DNA from: Acidithiobacillus sp. HP-2
Lineage (GTDB): Bacteria; Pseudomonadota; Gammaproteobacteria; Acidithiobacillales; Acidithiobacillaceae
Direction: 5' to 3'
Length of the DNA stretch: 64,000 bases
Assembly (NCBI RefSeq): GCF_015100155.1
Contig: NZ_JACKZA010000008.1
Span: forward strand, 62,001 to 126,000
Below the pieces are notes generated by a model. The model was not told where the DNA came from, made no database searches, and saw only the letters and a list, made by a program, of their open reading frames with translations. Positions 7,732 to 16,686 of the stretch are shown here, piece by piece. Position 1 is the first letter of the stretch. Every line of letters begins with the position of its first letter. The position numbers and the translations under genes were made by a program.

Positions 7732-8814
7732 TTAATGACCGCCGTAACTGGCCATTTTTGTGGTGCGACCCCGGAACACCCAGATTTGATAAGCGTTGTA
7801 CATGATCATGATGGGTACAAACCCGGTCATGAACAAGGTAAACACGGCAATGGAGTTGGCCGGATTGGCGGCCGCCTGGATGGTCCAGGTTTCCGGAACA
7901 ATGTAGGGAAACATCGTGGCCCACATGGCAAACCACAGGAGAACCACCACCCCTTCACCCCACAGCAGGGCGGCGAAGTCTTTTTGCATGGAGTGGTTCA
8001 TCATGGATTTAAAGGCAAAGAACAAGACCACTAAGAGCCAGATGGCCCATACCCACCAATAAGGACCGGTCCATTTTGCCGCTGCCCAGGGGAATATGGC
8101 ATAGGACCATACCAGGGTGACGACGATTGCTGTCAAGGCCAGGTAGGAAAAAAGGGTGGTCCAGCGCTGTGCTTTGACATTGATCGGATCCCCCTTTTCA
8201 AAGCGTGCACTCAGGTAAAGACCGCCTGCCAGTCCGGCCGCAATGACCGCGCCAAAACCGGTGAAGATACTGAAAGGGGTCAGAAAAGTGAGGGCCGTCC
8301 CGGTAAAATGGGGAATGGGCGAATTCACAAACAGGCCCGGAGCCCCTTTGGCCATGGCCTCACCGGCCTTCATGGGGAAGCCCTGCAAGGTCGCCCCCAA
8401 AGCCACGCCCGCCCCGAAAGGCGCCATAAAACTCCCGACGGCAAAGGCCCAACCCCAAAAGCGCTTGCTTCCGGTTGCATGGACATGAAACTCAAAGGCT
8501 ACAGCCCGCGAAATGACGCCCCATAAAGCGAACATCAAAGGAATCATCAGATAGTTGAAGGCCGATCCATACACCAGCGGAAAAGCGCCAAACAGCACGC
8601 CGCCGGCAACGACCAGCCAGGTTTCATTGCCATCCCACATACCGGCCATGGAAGCCATAATGGCGCCCCGCTCCTGCTCCTCCGGAGAAAAAAGGGCAAA
8701 CACCCCGGCGCCGAGATCGGCACCGTCCAGGGCAATGAAGAAAAGAAACAGTAGACTGAGTAACAGCCACCACCACGTCGTTAGAGTGGTAGCGATTCTG
8801 GCGAGATCAAACAT
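7732..8814 (-). CDS. cydB: Cytochrome bd-type quinol oxidase subunit II
   Basis: Integral membrane protein of 360 residues with about nine hydrophobic segments. The N-terminal WWWLLLSLLFLFFIALDGADLGAG matches the CydB start, where the loop D-G-x-D-L-G-x-G is strongly conserved, followed by MWDGNETWLVVAGGVLFGAFP. It forms the heterodimer with CydA. The gene follows cydA by 89 bases containing a perfect stem-loop. The family includes both cyd and cyanide-insensitive (cio) oxidases, which I cannot separate here. Confidence 0.92.
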   Translation of the reverse strand: MFDLARIATTLTTWWWLLLSLLFLFFIALDGADLGAGVFALFSPEEQERGAIMASMAGMWDGNETWLVVAGGVLFGAFPLVYGSAFNYLMIPLMFALWGVISRAVAFEFHVHATGSKRFWGWAFAVGSFMAPFGAGVALGATLQGFPMKAGEAMAKGAPGLFVNSPIPHFTGTALTFLTPFSIFTGFGAVIAAGLAGGLYLSARFEKGDPINVKAQRWTTLFSYLALTAIVVTLVWSYAIFPWAAAKWTGPYWWVWAIWLLVVLFFAFKSMMNHSMQKDFAALLWGEGVVVLLWFAMWATMFPYIVPETWTIQAAANPANSIAVFTLFMTGFVPIMIMYNAYQIWVFRGRTTKMASYGGH

Positions 8815-8866
8815 ATTGTATTACTCCTTGAATCAAAATCCCGGGAAACCACTCCTGGCCTCCGGG

Positions 8867-8896
8867 CCATACCCCGCAGCGCGCTGCGGGGTATGG
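8867..8896. promoter_or_regulatory. cydA-cydB intercistronic stem-loop
   Basis: A perfect 14-base-pair inverted repeat (arms 8867-8880 and 8883-8896) with a two-base centre, starting 8 bases after the cydA stop codon on the minus strand. No U-tract follows in the transcript, so it is more likely an mRNA stabiliser or processing signal than a terminator; partial attenuation is possible. Confidence 0.6.
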
Positions 8897-8903
8897 ATAA
8901 CGC

Positions 8904-10358
8904 TTAATGGGTTTTCCCAAAGGTTGGTTTGGCAAAGGTCGGTTTGGCCAATCCACCACCGGCGTGTTCCTGGTCAGCAGACTGCTCTGGCGCCCCGGGT
9001 AAAGGACTTTCCAGATCCGGTCCCTTGCGGATCACGCGGGAGAAGAAATACCAGGCACCGGCCCAGACGGTCAGTTCAAAAACGCCATAGCCGAGAAACC
9101 AGACGATTTCCTGGCCAATCCCCATATGACTGGTGCCCTCATAGGTACGCATGAGGTTGTAAACCACCCAGGGTTGACGCCCTACTTCACGGGTCCACCA
9201 GCCGGTCCAGATGGCCAGATACGGTAAAAAAGCACTAAAGACCATGGCCCGCAAAAACCAGGGGCGCTTACGCAATCCTTTTACAGTCATTTGGCCGCGC
9301 AGGATGAGCATGGTGCCCCACAACGCCATAAAGAACAGGAAGAAACCAATGGCGACCATAACCCGGAAGGAATAGAAAGGGACCCATACGTCGGGGCGAT
9401 CGTTCGCCGGGAACTGGTCCAGACCGGAAACCACGCCATTCAGGGTGTGGGTTTCCAGGAGACTCAACACATAGGGGATCTTGATGGAAAACACACTCGC
9501 ATTATTCGCGGCATTGGGAATGGTAATCAGGTTCCAGGCACTGTTGACCTGACCGTTAGGCAAGTAGGTATGGTAATGCCCTTCCATGGCGGCCAGCGAG
9601 GTCGGTTCACTATGGGCCACATCGACCCCCAGACTATCCCCTAACCAGATTTGTATCGGCGTCGCAATCAATAAAGCCAGAATGGCCGGCTTCAACATCT
9701 TCACGAACAGGTCCGCATGACGATTTTTGAGAATAAACCAGGCACTGGTCCCGGCCAGTACAAAAAAGCCCAGGATCATGGTAGCCATCCACATATGGGG
9801 AAAGCCCCAGTCCGCGTTCGCGTTGAAAATGGCACTCCACCAATTCGTCACCTGAAACAGACCGTCTTTCAGCACGACACCATCGGGAGTCTGCATCCAA
9901 CTGTTGGCCACCAGAATCCAGTAGGCCGATAAGCTGGAGGCGATCGCCACGTTAAAGGTAGAAAACAAATGCATCCCTTTGCCGACTTTGTTCCAGCCAA
10001 ACACCATGAGGCCAATGAAACCGGCTTCATACATAAAGGCGGTAATGGTTTCAAAGCCGAGAATATTGCCGAAGAAGGGACCCACGGCCTGAGAGAACGG
10101 GCCATAGAGAATGCCGAAGGCCATTTCCATGGTGACACCGGTAGCCACACCAGCTCCGAAATTAATAATAAAGATTTTTTCAAAGAAGCGGTTCAAGCGA
10201 TACCATCGTTCGTCTCCGGAACGCAGCCAGGCTACTTCCAGCCCGAAAAGGATCCAGGACACCCCGATGGTTAATGGGGTCCAGAGGATATGCATGGAGG
10301 TAATCCAGGCAAAATCCAGCCGACTCAGAAGAATCGGCAAAGTGTTTTCCATGAGCAT
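8904..10358 (-). CDS. cydA: Cytochrome bd-type quinol oxidase subunit I
   Basis: The 484-residue haem-bearing subunit of the bd oxidase, which reduces O2 with quinol without pumping protons. The start SRLDFAWITSMHILWTPLTIG holds the haem b595 His region, and the segment NFGAGVATGVTMEMAFGILYGPFSQAVG is the family core. GRQPWVVYNLMRT near residue 405 is the conserved quinol-side motif. The quinol-binding loop is of the short type. The ATG follows GAGGAG with 6-base spacing. The C-terminal tail has a short repeat (AKPTFAKPTFGKTH). An ISL3 element has inserted about 245 bases upstream. Confidence 0.93.
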   Translation of the reverse strand: MLMENTLPILLSRLDFAWITSMHILWTPLTIGVSWILFGLEVAWLRSGDERWYRLNRFFEKIFIINFGAGVATGVTMEMAFGILYGPFSQAVGPFFGNILGFETITAFMYEAGFIGLMVFGWNKVGKGMHLFSTFNVAIASSLSAYWILVANSWMQTPDGVVLKDGLFQVTNWWSAIFNANADWGFPHMWMATMILGFFVLAGTSAWFILKNRHADLFVKMLKPAILALLIATPIQIWLGDSLGVDVAHSEPTSLAAMEGHYHTYLPNGQVNSAWNLITIPNAANNASVFSIKIPYVLSLLETHTLNGVVSGLDQFPANDRPDVWVPFYSFRVMVAIGFFLFFMALWGTMLILRGQMTVKGLRKRPWFLRAMVFSAFLPYLAIWTGWWTREVGRQPWVVYNLMRTYEGTSHMGIGQEIVWFLGYGVFELTVWAGAWYFFSRVIRKGPDLESPLPGAPEQSADQEHAGGGLAKPTFAKPTFGKTH

Positions 10359-10602
10359 GATAAACTCCTCGCTTCAAAAGCGGCGTTAAAAATTGCAGAT
10401 ATACTAGCGAAGATGAATATGCAATAAATATGCCTATTATCCACTCTAAAATTAATCAGTAAGTTACATTATAAAAATGATTTTTCGCAAAAAAATAATG
10501 GGGGATATAGCCCGTTAATATGGTTTATATCACCCGATTTATACGCACAAGGATCAAAAAATGACAAAACGCATTTTTATCTCATACTCACCGTCTAAAA
10601 GT

Positions 10603-11904
10603 GGCTCTTCGTCAGATTGAGTGGGTAGGGGGTAGAATGCTGTGGAGCGGTCGTGCCCTGAATAGGAGTTAGCTGATGGTCCCTGAAGAGCTGTTTTCTC
10701 TCGCGTTAGGATTGGTTCCGCCGTGGTTGGTGGATCATGTGACTTTCACGGTGGAGGAGAAACGCCTGGATCTGCACATCAACTTTCCCAAAGGTAGTCG
10801 CTTTGCTTGCTCCGTCTGTGGTGAGGAGTGTCCGGTACATGATACCCGTGACCATACCTGGCGGCACATGGATTTCTTCCAGCATGAAGCCTATCTCCAT
10901 GCCCGTGTACCTCGTGTGAAGTGCCAGGAGCATGGAGTGCATCAGATATCTGTTCCCTGGGCGCGGGAAGGCTCGCGTTTCACCCTGCTCTTTGAAGCGC
11001 TGATCATGACCCTGGTGCGGGAGATGCCGGTATTGACGGCAGCTCGCATGGTCGGTGAGACCGACAAGCTCCTGTGGCGAGTGATTGACCATTATGTGCC
11101 CGAAGCTCGTGCTGCGGTGGATATGGCCAATGTCCATGCCGTCGGCGTCGATGAAACCAGCAGTCGGCATGGACATGACTACATCACGCTCTTCGTGGAT
11201 CTGAATGCCCGGCGACTCTTGTTCGCTACTCCCGGCAAGGATGCCAAGACCTTTGAGAAATTCTCCGCAGATCTACAGGCCCATGGTGGTAGCGCGGAAG
11301 CGATCACCGATGTGAGCATGGACCTCTCGCCGGCCTTCCAGAAAGGGGCTGCCGAGCACCTGCCCAATGCGGAGATCACTTTCGATCGTTTTCACCTCAT
11401 GAAGCTCGTCAACGAGGCCGTAGACGACGTGCGCAAGGGGGAAGTCCTCACCCAGCCAAATCTCAAAAAGACCCGCTGGCTTTGGCTCAAGAACGATTGC
11501 AACCTCAAAATGAAGCAGAAAGAAAAGCTGCAGGAATTGCTCAAAGACCAGAACCTCAAGACGGCGCAGGCCTACCAGTTCCGCCTGACCTTTCAGGACA
11601 TCTTCACGATCAAGAATCGCCACCAGGGGGCTACCCTCTTGAAAGCCTGGTTGGAAAACGCCAGAACCAGCGATCTGCCGCCTATCGTCAGGGTCGCCTA
11701 CACCATCATGAATCACTGGGATGGCGTGCTCCGATGGTTCGAGAGCCAGATCACCAATGGAATTCTGGAAGGTTTCAACAGCCTCATTCAATCCGCCAAG
11801 GCCAAGGCTCGGGGTTACCGCACGCACAAGAACTTTATCAACATGGCCTACCTGATCCTGGGCAAGCTGGATCTCAGGCTACCCACTTGAAATGACGAGG
11901 AACC
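10603..11904 (+). mobile_element. Complete ISL3-family insertion sequence
   Basis: The element is bounded by imperfect 26-base inverted repeats. The left one, at 10603-10628, begins GGCTCTTCGTCA and ends GTGGGTAG; the right one, at 11879-11904, reads on the opposite strand GGTTCCTCGTCA and also ends GTGGGTAG, with 20 of 26 positions equal. It encodes one intact transposase whose stop codon lies inside the right repeat. I looked for the usual 8-base target duplication and did not find one (CTAAAAGT on the left, AAACTGGC on the right), so the copy may be old or rearranged. It lies upstream of cydA. Confidence 0.8.
10676..11890 (+). CDS. ISL3-family transposase
   Basis: Full-length transposase of 404 residues. 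The N-terminal zinc finger has CSVCGEEC and a later CQEHG; the DDE catalytic core includes VGVDETSSRHGHDYITLFVDL, then VSMDLSPAF and FDRFHLMKLVN, and the distal Glu in NGILEGFNSLIQSAKAKARGYR. All are typical of ISL3 elements. The gene fills the IS, and no frameshift or internal stop is seen, so it may be active. Confidence 0.93.
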   Translation: MVPEELFSLALGLVPPWLVDHVTFTVEEKRLDLHINFPKGSRFACSVCGEECPVHDTRDHTWRHMDFFQHEAYLHARVPRVKCQEHGVHQISVPWAREGSRFTLLFEALIMTLVREMPVLTAARMVGETDKLLWRVIDHYVPEARAAVDMANVHAVGVDETSSRHGHDYITLFVDLNARRLLFATPGKDAKTFEKFSADLQAHGGSAEAITDVSMDLSPAFQKGAAEHLPNAEITFDRFHLMKLVNEAVDDVRKGEVLTQPNLKKTRWLWLKNDCNLKMKQKEKLQELLKDQNLKTAQAYQFRLTFQDIFTIKNRHQGATLLKAWLENARTSDLPPIVRVAYTIMNHWDGVLRWFESQITNGILEGFNSLIQSAKAKARGYRTHKNFINMAYLILGKLDLRLPT

Positions 11905-12081
11905 AAACTGGCTTTCATGACGAATGTCAGCCCCAAAAATCAGGATTCAGGGCATCTCCCCTTTTATTTTGTAGTAAGCAGCGTTTTTTAAGGCCATATT
12001 TCGATGATTTTTCATATTACGGGCATACTAAGTATTCATAAATAAATTGTACTCACTATATAGCGGGTATAGTCTTGCGGC

Positions 12082-12540
12082 ATGGAAGCAGACGCACTGA
12101 TAGCCGCTCGACACCAAGCGCTCGAAGGGATACTGGATGAGCGGTAGAGACGGCTATATGCGGCAGTAGAAGCGAAGGTGCTGGGTCATGGCGGTGTCAA
12201 GCGGGTGAGTGAGGCCACCGGAGTCGCGCGGGGGTCCATCATGGCGGGTCTCAAAGAGCTCAAGGATCCGGAGAACAGGCTCCCGCAAGGCCGAGTTCGT
12301 CGATCGGGTGGCGGGAGAAAAAGGCTGGTGGATCGCGATCCGGACTTGCTGGTGGCCTTGGAGGGTTTGGTGGATCCTGCGGCACGCGGTGATCCCCAGT
12401 CACCGCTGCGCTGGACTTGCAAGAGCCTCAAGCAATTGGCACGGGAACTGGGCGAACAGGGGCACCGCATCAGCCATGTTTCTGTGGGCATTCTGCTCAA
12501 GGAATTAGGGTACAGCTTGCAAGGCAATCGCAAGACTGTA
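12082..12540 (+). pseudogene. Truncated ISAzo13-like transposase with internal stop
   Basis: From the ATG at 12082 the frame reads MEADALIAARHQALEGILDER, then a TAG at 12145, then continues RRLYAAVEAK and GGVKRVSEATGVARGSIMAGLKEL, the start of ISAzo13-family transposases. Homology continues to ISHVSVGILLKELGYSLQGNRKT and then stops near 12540, where the sequence passes into an oppositely oriented IS256-type remnant. Both a nonsense codon and loss of about two thirds of the protein make it dead. Confidence 0.75.
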
Positions 12541-12559
12541 GTGGCTACCGTTCGTGATT

Positions 12560-12866
12560 TGCATACATACGGAGGCGCCAGTACCGAATTGAATTTGATC
12601 CCCGATCCTGAGCGGTCCCGCACCTTGGGTACTTTGACGGGTACCGGACCCAGAGCGGTCATGATCTCGCGCTCCGGCAGATGCCCATTACGCACGACCG
12701 CCTGACGCCCATCAACCATCCGCACCGTCGCAAATTCTTCCAGCAATACCGCCACCTCTGCCTCTATGGCCTGCTCAATCAGAGAGCGTGCCGCGCGTCG
12801 AAGTATCCCTTCAATGCCCAGACCCAACTCTCCCATCCCACCTGCTATTACGGTATTCTTTTCCAC
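12560..12866 (-). pseudogene. IS256/mutator-type transposase, N-terminal remnant
   Basis: From a GTG at 12866 the minus-strand frame reads MEKNTVIAGG, then LIEQAIEAEVAVLLEEFATV, RQAVVRNGHLPEREI and TALGPVPVKVPKVRDR: the N-terminus of IS256-type transposases. Homology ends near 12560 after SVLAPPYV, so the DDE catalytic domain is absent. Its outer end touches the truncated cusA near 12970, suggesting that insertion of this element, followed by deletion, destroyed cusA. Confidence 0.75.
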
Positions 12867-12971
12867 GGCGTACTCCTTATGTTGCTCTTTGAGTCGGAAA
12901 CCCTTTGTAGCAACAGTACGCCACCTCATTCAAGCCAGTTGTAACGCGCCCGTACACCACTTTCGAGCATA

Positions 12972-13971
12972 GCTCGCGTTGAATCAGGGGGCGCTGGCTG
13001 TAAGTGGTCACTACCTTCACTCCAGCCGGCAGCGAGGCCTGCAAGCTTTTAAGTTTTTGTTGAATCTTTTGTATCAGGGCATTGGCGTTTCCCCCCTGAT
13101 TCATCATGACAATGCCACCGACCACTTGACCCTGACCATTCAGTTCGGCAATACCACTGGGTAGAACCGGGCCTAATTGTACCCGTGCCACTTGCTGCAG
13201 CGTCACGGGCACGCCGTCGCGCACACCAAGCGGGGTCTGTTGTAAATCTTTCAATGAGTGAATGTAGCCGGAGGTGCGCACTATGTAGCGCGACTCTCCC
13301 ATGTCCACGACGGAACCACTGGTTTCGCCATTGGCCGCACGAATAGCCGCTTCGACCTGTGGCAGGGTGAGGTTGTAGGCCAGCAGACGATTAGGGAAGA
13401 CAACCACCTGATACTCCTGCTCCATCCCGCCCACCGTCGCGACCTGGGCTACACCGGGAATACCTTGCAAGGCAAATTTCAGAAACCAGTTTTGCAGGGT
13501 AGTAAGTTGTGCAAGGTTCAGTGAACCACCGGGATCTGTGAGGGCATATTCATAAATCCAATCCACCCCCGAGCTATTCGGCCCCAGAGCCGGGGTTACC
13601 CCGGCTGGTAACTGACCCTGGGCCTGGTTGAGATATTGCAGGACCAGATTCCGTGCCTGATAAATCGGAGTACCTCCTTTGAACAGCACGTAAACATAGG
13701 AATCCCCGAACATGGAATAGCCACGTACGGCTTTGGCACCGGGTACTTCCTGCAAAGTCGTTTCGAGGGGATAGGTGATTTGATCCTGAATGATTTGTGG
13801 AGCCTGTCCCGGATAAGAGGTTTTGACAATGACCTGGGTCGGCGAAATATCAGGAAGCGCTTCCAGTGGAATGCTCAGGATGGAGAGGACGCCTGCAACG
13901 ATCACGACCAAGCTGGCAATGACCACCAACAATGGGTTGTTGAGACACCAACGCATCACGGCCTTAATCAT
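12972..13971 (-). pseudogene. cusA: cusA/czcA-type RND metal efflux pump, 5' third only
   Basis: The first 333 residues match heavy-metal RND pumps: WCLNNPLLVVIASLVVIVAG, IPLEALPDISPTQVIVKTSYPGQAPQ in parts, ITYPLETTLQEVPG, and MFGDSYVYVLFKGG. A CusA pump has about 1,030 residues; here homology stops at LIQRE (base ~12973) and 31 unrelated codons of IS DNA follow. The proton-relay and Met metal sites, which lie further downstream in the family, are lost, so the Cus complex cannot pump. The ATG overlaps the end of cusB by 8 bases. Copper rather than cobalt/zinc/cadmium specificity is inferred from the neighbouring copA and copZ. Confidence 0.85.
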
Positions 13972-15343
13972 GGCTTTTGCCTCCCATATTCATGTTGGCC
14001 ATGGACGCTGGAGTAGATTTTTTGGGTTTTTTCGATACAGGCGTTGACCGGTTCTTTGCCACAACGGGCGACGCAGAATCCACTCGGGCAGTATTAGCGC
14101 CCAACATGCGCGCCCGTACGGATTGGAATTGAGATTCGGAATAGAGCAGGAACTGCGCACTTTCCACAACCCGATCGCCTGGCCGGAGGCCCTTTGGGAT
14201 AGCTACCCATCCCCGGTACGCTGGCCCTAAGCGGACTTGTACCGGTAGGAAATGCCCATGGCCCTCGCCGAGCATCACGAAATCGCCCTGAGAGCCATGC
14301 AGTACGGCGCTGCTTGGTACGGCCAGCGACTTCTCAGGGCGGGCTAAAATAGTGGCATCCGCGTAGGTGCCGGGACGGAGTTTCCCCTCCGGATTGGGAA
14401 CGCTCAGGCGTGCTGTAACCGTCCGGTTTTGGGCATTCAGCGTCGGATACAGGAAGCTCAAAGACCCTTTCCAGCGCACCTCCGGGTAAGCAGGTAAATG
14501 CAGGCGGGCAGAGTCACCCGTGTGTATCCAGGGTAACTGATAGGTGTAGAGCGCCACGTTCACCCAAACCCGGTCGAGATTGGCAATTTGATAAAGTTCG
14601 GTCTGCGGTGCGATATAGCTGCCCTGATGCACGTTGAGCGTCTCGATGACGCCAGAAGCCGGCGCCCTTAATGCGACATCCCGCTCAGCATGACCGTGCA
14701 GGGCGAGTGCAGTAATCTCGTTTCTGGACATCCCGAGTAATTGCAATTTCGTCTGAGCAGCCGCCAGCAGGGCGGGATCTGCCGTTCGTCCCTGTTGGCG
14801 CCGCGCAATGAGATACTCCTGCTGGGCACTGTATAATGCCGGAGAATAAATCTCGGCAAGCACCTGGCCGCGTTGCACCGTGTCCCCCACCGCCCTGACA
14901 CGCAACTGTTCCACCCAACCGGAGAAGCGCGGGTTCACTGAATATACCCGGTTTTCGTCCACGGCCACGGTTCCTACGGTGTGAATGGAATGACCCATCT
15001 GCCGTTCCTGAACCTGTACAAGACGGACCCCCAGGTTTTGCGCCATCTGTGAATTGATATGCAATCCCGAGGGCTTTTGTGCATTGGTACCGGGAGCGTA
15101 GACCGGGGTATAGGCCATGCCCATGTTGTCTTTCATCGGGTGATTCGAATGAATCTTGGGATTCATGGGGGAAGCCCAATAGAGAATATGGCGCTGGTCG
15201 CTGCTGTTGTTCGGGGAAGGCCGTTGGCTTTTGGTGAGATTCGGCACGGCACTGGGCGTTCGTAACCACCAAGCCCCGCCGGCACCCAAGGCTACACCCA
15301 GCGCAAGGAGACCCACAGGGAGGGTCCATTGACGGAATTTCAT
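13964..15343 (-). CDS. cusB: CusB-type periplasmic adaptor of RND metal efflux
   Basis: The 459-residue membrane-fusion protein has an N-terminal membrane anchor (LPVGLLALGVALGAGGAWWL). A short heavy-metal-binding-like module follows (YWASPMNPKIH ... MGMAYTPVY, about 55-82) in which the usual cysteines are absent but Met and His remain. The barrel-sandwich and beta-barrel region has VGTVAVDENRVYSVNPRFSGWVEQL in parts and GDTVQRGQVLAEIYSPAL. It would link CusA to CusC. The start overlaps cusC by 4 bases and the end overlaps cusA by 8, showing one operon. With cusA broken, it is probably a relic of an efflux system, though the reading frame is intact. Confidence 0.88.
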   Translation of the reverse strand: MKFRQWTLPVGLLALGVALGAGGAWWLRTPSAVPNLTKSQRPSPNNSSDQRHILYWASPMNPKIHSNHPMKDNMGMAYTPVYAPGTNAQKPSGLHINSQMAQNLGVRLVQVQERQMGHSIHTVGTVAVDENRVYSVNPRFSGWVEQLRVRAVGDTVQRGQVLAEIYSPALYSAQQEYLIARRQQGRTADPALLAAAQTKLQLLGMSRNEITALALHGHAERDVALRAPASGVIETLNVHQGSYIAPQTELYQIANLDRVWVNVALYTYQLPWIHTGDSARLHLPAYPEVRWKGSLSFLYPTLNAQNRTVTARLSVPNPEGKLRPGTYADATILARPEKSLAVPSSAVLHGSQGDFVMLGEGHGHFLPVQVRLGPAYRGWVAIPKGLRPGDRVVESAQFLLYSESQFQSVRARMLGANTARVDSASPVVAKNRSTPVSKKPKKSTPASMANMNMGGKSHD

Positions 15344-16617
15344 GACGTTGTCCTCCCTTGCGTGGTGAGGAAATCCAGCTCCGCGACACTGAGAGCGAGA
15401 TCACGGCGATACTGCAGACGGGTCAGCGCATAGCGCAATACCACATTTTGGGTGCGCAACACCGCATCCATGTGGGCCTGTCCCGAGGTATAAGCAGCGA
15501 GTGTCGCAGAAAATGCCTGCTGTGCCTTGGGTACTAGACGCTCATCGGTCCGTGTCCATTCTTTTTTCAGCGCAGTATAACGGGCGAATGTGCTGCGCAG
15601 CTCCTGGATCAGCGCTAAATGCTGGTCGTCAAAACGATATTGGGCCTGCAGCGCCCGCGCTCGGGCGGCATCCACATTCTGATCCTGCCGGTCTTCCGGA
15701 AAGATGGGCAGGCTCAGGTTGACGCCTACAGACAACCAGTTCGGACTGCCCGGATAGAAATCCTGACCATAGGCAGCACTGACGGTAACATTGGGCCAAT
15801 AGCTCCGTTGAGCGACTTGTACCCCGATTTGCGCAGCGCGCGATTGCGCCTGTGCAGAGCGCAAGAGAGGCTGCCCCAAAAGACGGGTTTCTGCGGTTCG
15901 CAAGGTTTTGGGCGACGGGAGATGCGGCCATCGGTTTTGTATGGAAGGTGGCTGCGATAGATTCAGGATCTGGGCAATTTGTGCAAGATAGCGCGTTCGT
16001 TCGGCTTGTAATTTGCTGATGTCATTCGCAAGATCGTCTCGTGCCAGTTGGGCCCGGAGTACATTGGCCTCCGATCCCTGTGCAGATCGATAGAGCGCCA
16101 GTGCGGCCTGCACGCTCTCGGCTTGCAACTGTTCCTGATGCCGGACCGTCATTATGGCTTTGTCGGTATAGAGCGCTTGCAGCCAGGCGCGGCGTAACAA
16201 CAACACTAATTCGGCGGACTGGCCTTGCAGGGTGTCCGTAGCTGCTGCAGCTTCCACGCGCGTTTGTCGACCTTCCAGCCCCAGTTTACCGAAGGAGGGA
16301 AAAGTCTGACTCAGCCCCACACTCAGCATACTCATCTGCTGCTGATTCATGGAGAAACTGTTGAGGGGTAAATCTTCAGCACCCAGAGACAAATGCGGAT
16401 CAGGCAACTGGGCTACGGATACGGCCTGATGTTTTAATTCTACTATTTTCTGGGTCAGCGCGCCGAGCCCCGGGTTTTGACGCAAGGCAATGGCTTGCGC
16501 GTCCTGCAAACTTAACGGATCAGCGCATGCTGCGGCCGTTGAAAAGCACAGTAACATCCCGGCCAAGAGCCGCATGCTGTTCTTGGCTGATAATCGTTCC
16601 AATAGATTGGCATCCAT
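15340..16617 (-). CDS. cusC: TolC/CusC-family outer membrane efflux protein
   Basis: Outer-membrane channel protein of about 425 residues. I take the ATG at 16617, which has GGAGA 6 bases upstream, over the one at 16629. A signal peptide follows (MRLLAGMLLCFSTAAACA), then the two-fold repeated helical pattern of TolC-family proteins: LSLQDAQAIALRQNPGL and later AQIGVQVAQRSYWPNVTVSAAYG. It is first of the cusCBA genes, 69 bases after the Met-rich protein gene. Confidence 0.88.
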   Translation of the reverse strand: MDANLLERLSAKNSMRLLAGMLLCFSTAAACADPLSLQDAQAIALRQNPGLGALTQKIVELKHQAVSVAQLPDPHLSLGAEDLPLNSFSMNQQQMSMLSVGLSQTFPSFGKLGLEGRQTRVEAAAATDTLQGQSAELVLLLRRAWLQALYTDKAIMTVRHQEQLQAESVQAALALYRSAQGSEANVLRAQLARDDLANDISKLQAERTRYLAQIAQILNLSQPPSIQNRWPHLPSPKTLRTAETRLLGQPLLRSAQAQSRAAQIGVQVAQRSYWPNVTVSAAYGQDFYPGSPNWLSVGVNLSLPIFPEDRQDQNVDAARARALQAQYRFDDQHLALIQELRSTFARYTALKKEWTRTDERLVPKAQQAFSATLAAYTSGQAHMDAVLRTQNVVLRYALTRLQYRRDLALSVAELDFLTTQGRTTS

Positions 16618-16686
16618 GAAAATCTCCATAGCAAATCAATGACATTTCTCCTTTGAAAAAAGGAGTGCCTACTTGCTGAGGAGAAC

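Noticed and set aside
10359-10602. Fnr box in the cydA upstream region
   Set aside because: I looked for TTGAT-N4-ATCAA; the only dyad-like stretch (ATATC-ACCC-GATTT) has the half-sites in the wrong orientation and is imperfect.
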